Shown here: positions 56,745 to 64,000 of the stretch, piece after piece | Numbering within the stretch: position 1 is the first letter of the stretch | Layout: each line of letters opens with the position of its first letter | NCBI GenBank assembly: GCA_029718625.1 | Contig: CM056380.1 | Coordinates: forward strand, 108,689,348-108,753,347 | Direction: 5' to 3' | Source of the DNA: Synaphobranchus kaupii | Taxonomy: Eukaryota > Chordata > Actinopteri > Anguilliformes > Synaphobranchidae | Length of the DNA stretch: 64,000 nt | The notes under the pieces: generated by a model | Told to the model about the DNA's origin: nothing | The model's input: only the letters and a program-made list of their open reading frames with translations | Databases searched by the model: none | Position numbers and translations under genes: made by a program

Positions 56745-58475
56745 TCTTGTGCATCTTAACAATGACTCCACCTATAAGTCTAGGGTTAGATATGGAGTAC
56801 CACAAGGATCTGTCCTTGGGCCTTTGCTCTTCTCTCTATACATGCTTCCCCTGGGACAAATCATTCGTAAACATGGCATTAACTTCCACTGCTATGCAGA
56901 TGACACCCAGCTGTATCTATCAGTCAAGCCTGATGAAGTTGTCCAGCTGTCAAAGATGGAAGCTTGTCTTATAGATATAAAGGAATGGATGACCCATAAC
57001 TTTCTCTTGCTAAACTCTGATAAGACAGAGGTAATGGTAGTGGGGCCCAAGTCCCTGAGATGCAAACTATCTGGCTATATGCCTAACATTGATGGAATTT
57101 CAATCACTTCAAGTGCTGTCATTAAAGATCTTGGTGTTACGTTTGATCCAGATCTCGTATTTGATACACACATTAAAAACATCTCTAGGGTTGTTTTCTA
57201 TCACTTGAGGAATATCTCAAAAATTCGAAAAATACTGTCCCTACATGATGCTGAAAAGCTAGTCCATGCTTTTGTTACTTCTAGATTAGATTATTGTAAT
57301 GCTCTTTTGTCTGGATGTGCAAATTCCTCTCTGAAAGGGCTTCAGCTAATTCAAAATACAGCAGCTCGTATTCTCACGAGGACTAGAAGATTTGAACACA
57401 TCAGCCCAGTGTTAGCTTCACTTCACTGGTTGCCAGTCAAATTTCGAATAGACTATAAGATTCTGTTACTTACCTTTAAAGCCTTACATGGGCTTGCCCC
57501 CTTATATTTAAGTGATTTACTTTTCCCTTATAATCCCTCACGAACGCTCCGTTCGCAGGGCGCAGGCCTCCTTGTTATTCCTAGAATAGCTAAAAGTACC
57601 ATAGGTGGTAGAGCCTTTTCCTATCGTGCTCCTCTCCTATGGAACAAATTGCCTGCTCATGTTCGGGGTGCAGACACTATCAGTTTATTTAAAGCTAGGC
57701 TTAAAACCCATCTTTTTAGTCTGTCCTATAGTTGAGGGGCAGGAGTGGGTGGCTGGCATTAGCTATAGAGTCTCTGGTGGACTGAGCGGTCAGTGCTGAC
57801 ACTGGATCATTATTGGTAGTGTTGTGTTAAGCTGGACCCGTCATGGTCTGGTGGTGACTGTCTCAAGCCTGCCCTCATGGCTGTATTGGCCCCTGCCTCT
57901 GTTTAGCCCTTAGCTATGCTGCCATAGCCTTATTCTGCCGGGGTTTCCTTATCGCACGCAGGCACCTCTGTCTCTCCTGCTGTGCTTGTTCTGCTACCAT
58001 CTGAACCCCCTAACAACGTTTTTTATTTTTTCCTCTTCCCTCCTCTGAGCACCTGCCCAGAGCTCTAGCCCAAGTTTCCAGAGTTTCCCGCGTCTTTCCC
58101 CCGCCCCCCCTCCTGGCCCGGAGCTCCAGCCCAAGATCAGCTAGGAGCCCCCCACCTGCCACTGCTGATCTCTACATGACTGAGTCATCAGAATAGAATA
58201 CCTCCCTATGAAATAATCAACCCATAGGCCAGTGGAGGATGGGCATCCCCCCAATAGCCGGGTTCCTCTCGAGATTTCTTCCCATCGGGGAGTTTTTTCT
58301 CGCCACAGTATGAGGGTTTTCTCTCCCTACTAGAGAGTTTTTACCTCTGCTATCTGGGGGCTTAGAGCTGGCTTAGAGCTGGCATTTCCCCTTTCCTCCC
58401 CTTTCTGTTCTGTAAAGCGTCTTTGTGACAGTCGTCTGTGAAAAGCGCTATATAAATAAAATTGAATTGAATTGA
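56745..58475 (+). mobile_element. 5'-truncated L2-clade LINE
   Basis: 1.73 kb insertion in the minisatellite with a 7-bp target duplication (ataaaca at 56738-56744 and 58476-58482). It comprises the 3' half of ORF2, a 3' UTR and the end gcgctatataaataaa plus attga repeats. Opposite in strand to sipa1l2. Confidence 0.93.
56749..57735 (+). pseudogene. L2-clade reverse transcriptase, 3' part of ORF2
   Basis: 328 codons, open to the stop. Reverse transcriptase motifs visible are [20 protein letters not shown] (motif 4), [14 protein letters not shown] (catalytic YADD) and [14 protein letters not shown]. Further on are [42 protein letters not shown] and [20 protein letters not shown], with the C-terminal [20 protein letters not shown] and LKTHLF typical of L2/CR1-group elements. 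The endonuclease and the first RT motifs are missing, so it is dead. The lack of stops or frameshifts points to a young insertion. Confidence 0.92.
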
Positions 58476-58905
58476 ATAAACACCACATATTACACCACAA
58501 ACCACTCACCAAAACACACACACCTTCATCAGATACAGCACACAACTCTCCATAAACACCACATATTACACCACAAACCACTCACCAAAACACACACGCC
58601 TTCATCAGATACAGCACACAACTCTCCATAAACACCACAAATTACACCACAAACCAGTCACAAAACACACACGCCTTCATCAGATATAGCACACAACTCT
58701 CCATAAACACCACATATTACACCACAAACCACTCACCAAAACACACACGCCTTCATCAGATACAGCACACAACTCTCCATAAACACCACATATTACACCA
58801 CAAACCAGTCACCAAGACACACACACGCCTTCATCAGATACAGCACACAACTCTCCATAAACACCACATATTACACCACAAACCAGTCACCAAGACACAC
58901 ACACG
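58476..58905. repeat. 75-bp minisatellite, right part
   Basis: Same unit as 56327-56744, about five and a half copies. Confidence 0.95.
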
Positions 58906-59820
58906 TTCTACCATATACACACCCCACACTGTTCACCACAAGTTCCACCATCATGGACATTGACTACAGTAAGTTAGATGCACAACATCTATACACACAT
59001 CTTCACTGAGTGCTTGCAGGTAATCAGACCCTCACATTGCCCGTGGAAACCTGCAGAGCATGTTAATAAAATGCGGCCAAGGCTGAATTAGTTTCGCAAC
59101 AAGCGCCCCCACAGTAACGGCATTAACAAAACTCCATTACAGAAAACCTTAACATGAGTCACACACACAATTTCAACATCTCTCTTAGCAGGAGGCACGC
59201 CCAGATATTAACATTGGTAACAGTCCATAAAACCCAGAGAACGTGTCTGTAGAACAGGGGGGGGGGGTCGCTGGCTTGATTCCCAAGTGGGGCACAGCTG
59301 TGGTGGTCACTGGTCACATGACCCAGACACTCCAAACGAGAGGCTTCAGTAAACATGAAGCGCTGTTAAATAACGATGCGTAAATGTACACTATGAAAGG
59401 CGCCCTGCATGAAGCCATCTGCACAGCAATGATTACGTACGAAAGGTAAAGTGTCGAAATCTGAAAGTGTAAGCGCTCTGACCTGCATCATTTAGTAGGC
59501 GTCTATCCTACTAAAAACACAAAATCAGAATTTCCAGAGAATTGCAAATGCAGTAAAAAAAAAAAAAAGTAGAGCTATACCACAAAACACGCGCATGCTT
59601 CATCAGGGCGTGACGACGGTCACATAAATTCAGTTTGCCACGGGAATGTGAAAGGACAGGGCCTTTGTGTGCTCGCGCGAGGAAACGGTCGCTCGCTCTG
59701 AGCGCAAGCACCGCGTCTGTGTCCAAACGCAACGTCTCTGAACTCAATCACTGCGGGTCGGATGATAAAGCGCGCATCTCCACAGGCGAGCTGCACAGTG
59801 TGAGCTATGGTACGGTGCCT
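58906..59820. other. non-coding; CpG-rich stretch at 59630-59815
   Basis: 59630-59815 is richer in CG than its surroundings (gcgcgaggaaacggtcgctc and neighbours) and could be part of a 5' exon or promoter, but no TATA box, donor or conserved ORF supports that. G10 at 59257-59267 and A13 at 59556-59569. Confidence 0.3.
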
Positions 59821-59821
59821 T

Positions 59822-60155
59822 GTTATAAACACACGCACACATCACACGCACACACACACACACACGCACACATCACACGCACACATCACACGCACACATC
59901 ACACATCACACGCACACATCACACGCACACATCACACGCACACGCACACATCACACGCACACATCACACATCACACGCACACATCACACGCACACATCAC
60001 ACGCACACGCACACATCACACGCACACATCACACGCACACGCACACGCACACACACGCACACGCACACATCACACGCACACGCACGCACGCACACACACA
60101 CGCACACATCACACGCACACATCACACGCACACGCACACATCACACGCACACACA

Positions 60156-60191
<36 letters not shown>

Positions 60192-60205
60192 CACACACAC
60201 AGTCG
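59822..60205. repeat. CA/CG-rich microsatellite block
   Basis: Mixtures of cacacgcacacatca and cacg units. Nested duplications of about 24-60 bp are visible. The Thr-His-rich ORFs are artefacts. Confidence 0.95.
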
Positions 60206-61235
60206 CAGTCTAAATCATCCTGAGGGGAGAATCCATATCTCTTATTTCGGAGTTCCCCTGGCCTGCAGAGAGTGGTCGTCCTATTGAGTGATACTGTGAT
60301 GAATTAACCGACAGTCCCGTCCCACACAGTCAACTGTGATAAAATAAAATCCCCCCATGAGGCCCAGATTACCCCTCAAGGGCTCTGAAATAGCCCCTTC
60401 CATCCACAGGACTGAAGCGGATCCACTTCCCACTTCCACAAGAACCACTTCCCCTCTGGAGTTACCACTTCCTGCCACATCACAGCACTGTGGGGTCTTA
60501 CACACTAAACCCCAGCCCTCTATTTACGCTCCGTTATAACCCCAACCCCCCCCCCCCCCACACACACACACACCCTGCCCCCAGGGGCTAAAGGGAGCCA
60601 GTGTTTACATTTCTCAAACAGGGTGAGGGGAATGTGGGCCTAGATGTAGATTAGTGGTGTAGCGCTCTAGTGTCCTACTGTCTGCCGTCTCCTCCAATCA
60701 GGAGGCCCGTTACACTTTCAAAGGGGCTCCAATCTAAATGCACCATTATAGCATCTGAGACAACCATGATAATAGGCTGTGCTTCTGTCAACAGGGCCCA
60801 GCGAACAGAGGCAGTCTCCTGGGCCCTGTGTTAGCAGCCTCTCTCTCGCTCTCTCAACATGAGTGGCCTTATAGCTTCCACTGCCAGACCATCTCAGATT
60901 CCTACACAACCAGAGTCAGGCCGAGATCTCCTCGGCTGTGTTCCAAATGTCTCCCTATACTTTTTATAGCACACTATTTAGAGGATTGGCTATTTGATGG
61001 TTTCCGAATTCTCAATTGAGTACGCTGAGAATTAGGACATCCTACAAAATGGCTGATTCCCTAAATAGTGCACTATAAAGTGCATAGGGAGCCAATCCGA
61101 ATGCAGCCCTGGTGTTTAGTAGTGGGTAACGGGGAAAGTACCTATAAATGCAGCCAGAACTTAGTGCATGAGCAGAGAAGTATGTCAGAGGTGTCAGACT
61201 CAGCAGAGAATGACGTCCACTTTTTCACCCACTTG
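60206..61235. other. non-coding, nothing assigned
   Basis: A C17 run at 60548-60562 followed by CA, and otherwise plain sequence. The phrase tttttatagcacactattta near 60960, with tagtgcactataaagtgca near 61060, suggests an old foldback repeat. Confidence 0.4.
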
Positions 61236-61237
61236 TG

Positions 61238-61412
61238 CACTCTAAAAATCACCAGCCATTTTCAACATTTTTACCAGCCACATTACCTTTTACAATATAG
61301 CACAACCTGGTTTGATACCTGCCAAAGCGGCTGCTAGAGTAGAAAATCTTACCAGCCACAATCAACATTTTACCAGCATTTGGCTGGTGTCGGGTGTTCA
61401 TTTCACACCCTG
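61238..61412. mobile_element. hAT-like MITE (copy 2)
   Basis: About 85% like 38670-38831: accagccacattac, tatagcacaacctggtt, ggctgctagagtagaaa, and the end ttcatttcacaccctga. The left end is missing. Confidence 0.65.
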
Positions 61413-61835
61413 AGTGTCAGAATGTTAATATCAGTAAAGTACTAAGACTCGACCCAATAGCTGTATTGCCCCATCAGAAGTGCTGTTTCCCATCAAGCCT
61501 TTTTACCTGGAATTACAAACCTGAGCTGAAAGCCGAATCAAAACAACACCTCCTGCTGATGCGTGCATGCTGTGTCACATTAACCGAGCCGACCACGGAA
61601 CATGCCGGAACAGTTAGGGACAACTTGTGCCGATGGTTACGTGCAATCTTAACAATATATTATTAATGACAAAACGAATGTCTAGACAGGTAATATAAGT
61701 GTTCCAATAATATTTTTTATTACTATTGCAATAAAAAAAAAAAATTCGGCATTCTGAAGAATTAAGATAGTTCCAAGTTTTCTTTTTTTTCAGGACAGTT
61801 TCTGTGCATGAGAGCGAGTTCCCCAGGGAGATACT
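61413..61835. other. non-coding, nothing assigned
   Basis: AT-rich DNA with A/T runs near 61730-61790. Confidence 0.4.
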
Positions 61836-63105
61836 AATCCCTCTGATTAGTATCATTAGCAGTGCTGCTCTATCACTGGCTGAGTGGTTAGCATCATTAG
61901 CAGTGCTGCTCTATCACAGGCTGAGGGGTTAGCATCATTAGCAGTGCAGCTCTATCACAGACTGAGTGGTTATTATCATTAGCATTAGCAGTGCAGCTCT
62001 ATCACAGGCTGAGGGGTTATTATCATTAGCATTAGCAGTGCAGCTCTATCACAGGCTGAGGGGTTATTATCATTAGCATTAGCAGTGCAGCTCTATCACA
62101 GACTGAGTGGTTATTATCATTAGCATTAGCAGTGCAGCTCTATCACAGGCTGAGGGGTTATTATCATTAGCATTAGCAGTGCTGCTCTATCACAGACTGA
62201 GTGGTTATTATCATTAGCATTAGCAGTGCAGCTCTATCACAGGCTGAGGGGTTATTATCATTAGCATTAGCAGTGCTGCTGTATCACAGGCTGAGTGGTT
62301 ATTATCATTAGCATTAGCAGTGCTGCTGTATCACAGGCTGAGTGGTTATTATCATTAGCATTAGCAGTGCTGCTGTATCACAGGCTGAGTGGTTATTATC
62401 ATTAGCATTAGCAGTGCTGCTGTATCACAGGCTGAGTGGTTATTATCATTAGCATTAGCAGTGCAGCTCTATCACAGGCTGAGGGGTTAGCATCATTAGC
62501 AGTGCTGCTCTATCACAGGCTGAGTGGTTATTATCATTAGCATTAGCAGTGCTGCTGTATCACAGGCTGAGTGGTTATTATCATTAGCATTAGCAGTGCT
62601 GCTCTATCACAGGCTGAGTGGTTATTATCATTAGCATTAGCAGTGCTGCTGTATCACAGGCTGAGTGGTTATTATCATTAGCATTAGCAGTGCTGCTGTA
62701 TCACAGGCTGAGTGGTTATTATCATTAGCATTAGCAGTGCTGCTCTATCACAGGCTGAGGGGTTAGTATCATTAGCATTAGCAGTGCTGCTGTATCACAG
62801 GCTGAGTGGTTAGTATCATTAGCATTAGCAGTGGCGCTCTATCACAGGCTGAGGGGTTAGCATCATTAGCAGTGCTGCTCTATCACAGGCTGAGTGGTTA
62901 TTATCATTAGCATTAGCAGTGCTGCTGTATCACAGGCTGAGTGGTTATTATCATTAGCATTAGCAGTGCTGCTGTATCACAGGCTGAGTGGTTATTATCA
63001 TTAGCATTAGCAGTGCTGCTGTATCACAGGCTGAGTGGTTATTATCATTAGCATTAGCAGTGCTGCTCTATCACAGGCTGAGGGGTTAGCATCATTAGCG
63101 ATATA
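61836..63105. repeat. minisatellite, ~41-50-bp unit, ~25 copies
   Basis: Units of gctctatcacaggctgagtg gttattatcattagcattag cagtgct. Variants differ in presence of attagc (6 bp) and ctct/ctgt. Confidence 0.96.
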
Positions 63106-63385
63106 CAGAGGAGATCAGGCTAATTACAACGATGACCTCATTTCTGCCTCTGAAGTGGGGAGTGTGCACTGTGACCTAGAAGTTCCACCAGGTCTTGAAA
63201 TAATCCTTTGGCATCACGGTCTGATTCTAATAGGGGAATATTAATAACTTGTCATGATGGTCCGCGGGTTTCACACTGTGATCGTCTGTGGCAATAAAGA
63301 GTTGGTTGGAGCTTTCCTGCTGAGCTCACACAAACCGCCCTTATCAGCAAACCCGACTACTGAGAGCAAAATAGTTTTTCATGTA
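63106..63385. other. non-coding, nothing assigned
   Basis: Unique-looking spacer between two minisatellites. Confidence 0.4.
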
Positions 63386-63725
63386 ACACACAGCTTCAGC
63401 AAACAAGTATTTCATATAACACACAACTTCAGCACACAAGTGTTTCATAACACACAGCTTCAGCACACAAGTGTTTCATAACACACAGCTTCAGCACACT
63501 AGTGTTTCATAACACACAGCTTCAGCACACTATTGTTTCATATAACACACAGCTACAGCACACAAGTGTTTCATAACACACAACTTCAGCACACAAGTGT
63601 TTCATAATACACAACTTCAGCACACAAGTGCTTCATAACACACAGCTTCAGCACACTAGTGTTTCATATAACACACAGCTTCAGCACACAAGTGTTTCAT
63701 ATAAAACACAGCTTCAGCCCACTAG
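63386..63725. repeat. ~30-bp minisatellite, ~11 copies
   Basis: Units of acacacagcttcagcacaca agtgtttcata. Confidence 0.94.
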
Positions 63726-63734
63726 TGTGTAATA

Positions 63735-64000
63735 TGTAATGGAGAGACCAGCAGTCAGACTGTGAATCTGATTCAGCTCCAGTCAGATTAAACTCATCTG
63801 CCGATGATGGAGAGACCAGCAGTCAGACTGTGATTCTGTTTCAGCTCCAGTCAGATTAAACTCATCTGCCTGTGATGGAGAGACCATCAGTCAGACTGTG
63901 ATTCTGACTCAGATCCAGTCAGATTAAACTCATCTGCCTGTGATGGAGAGACCAGCAGTCAGACTGTGAATCCGATTCAGCTCCAGTCAGATTAAACTCA
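63735..64000. repeat. ~66-bp minisatellite, 4 copies, runs off the window
   Basis: Units of gatggagagaccagcagtca, gactgtgattctgattcagc and tccagtcagattaaactcat ctgcct. The last unit is cut by the window end. Confidence 0.94.

Noticed and set aside
56749..57735. RT ORF as a host gene
   Set aside because: It is the 3' part of an L2-clade ORF2 with target duplication and LINE tail.
59635..60223. Thr-His-rich ORFs of up to 192 codons
   Set aside because: Mostly translation of the CA/CG microsatellite.

Overview
The window is vertebrate nuclear DNA, almost certainly from a ray-finned (teleost) fish. It carries one recognisable host gene, split over many exons on the minus strand, embedded in an unusually dense field of minisatellites, microsatellites and fish-type transposons (Tc1, hAT and piggyBac relics, an L2-clade LINE, tRNA-derived SINEs). 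The SINE and one LINE end share a GGATA-loop tail with ATGTA repeats of the kind described for the eel UnaL2/UnaSINE1 pair. That fits a teleost but does not fix the species. No bacterial, viral or CRISPR feature was seen.

The gene is sipa1l2 (signal-induced proliferation-associated 1-like 2, a Rap GTPase-activating synaptic scaffold). I could place 19 coding exons from the start codon near 56017 down to the stop at 22366-22368. All junctions have AG acceptors and GT donors, and all phases agree. The model gives about 1642 residues once apparent one-base indels are allowed for (human is about 1720 from memory). Exon order follows the protein: N-terminal region (54649-56017), RapGAP region (45872-53416), PDZ domain (44074-44348), Ser/Pro-rich middle (36392-40279), C-terminal SPAR_C region (24517-32067) and terminal coiled coil (22366-23128). 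The 3' UTR lies below 22366. 56018-56301 is 5' UTR ahead of a good splice acceptor, and the first non-coding exon and promoter were not found.

Layout: 1-20.9 kb is intergenic or downstream DNA with transposon relics, long minisatellites and a 500-N assembly gap. 21-22.4 kb is the likely 3' UTR with an 83-bp repeat. 22.4-56 kb is the gene. 56.3-64 kb is 5' intron or upstream DNA with a 75-bp minisatellite split by an L2 LINE, a CA/CG-rich block and three more minisatellites.

The most interesting observation is that many intronic minisatellites contain copies of the gene's own splice junctions. The exon 4 donor, exon 4 acceptor, exon 5 donor, exon 6 donor, exon 12 donor, exon 13 acceptor, exon 17 donor and exon 19 acceptor are each followed or preceded by an array whose repeat unit carries the splice site, often with the adjoining exon bases. 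Exon 4 is bracketed on both sides. The exon 4 donor array is an open reading frame whose first two units are 81 bp (27 codons), so use of those copies would lengthen the RapGAP region in frame. A second theme is apparent single-base frameshifts in C or G runs in three exons, more likely assembly errors than gene death.
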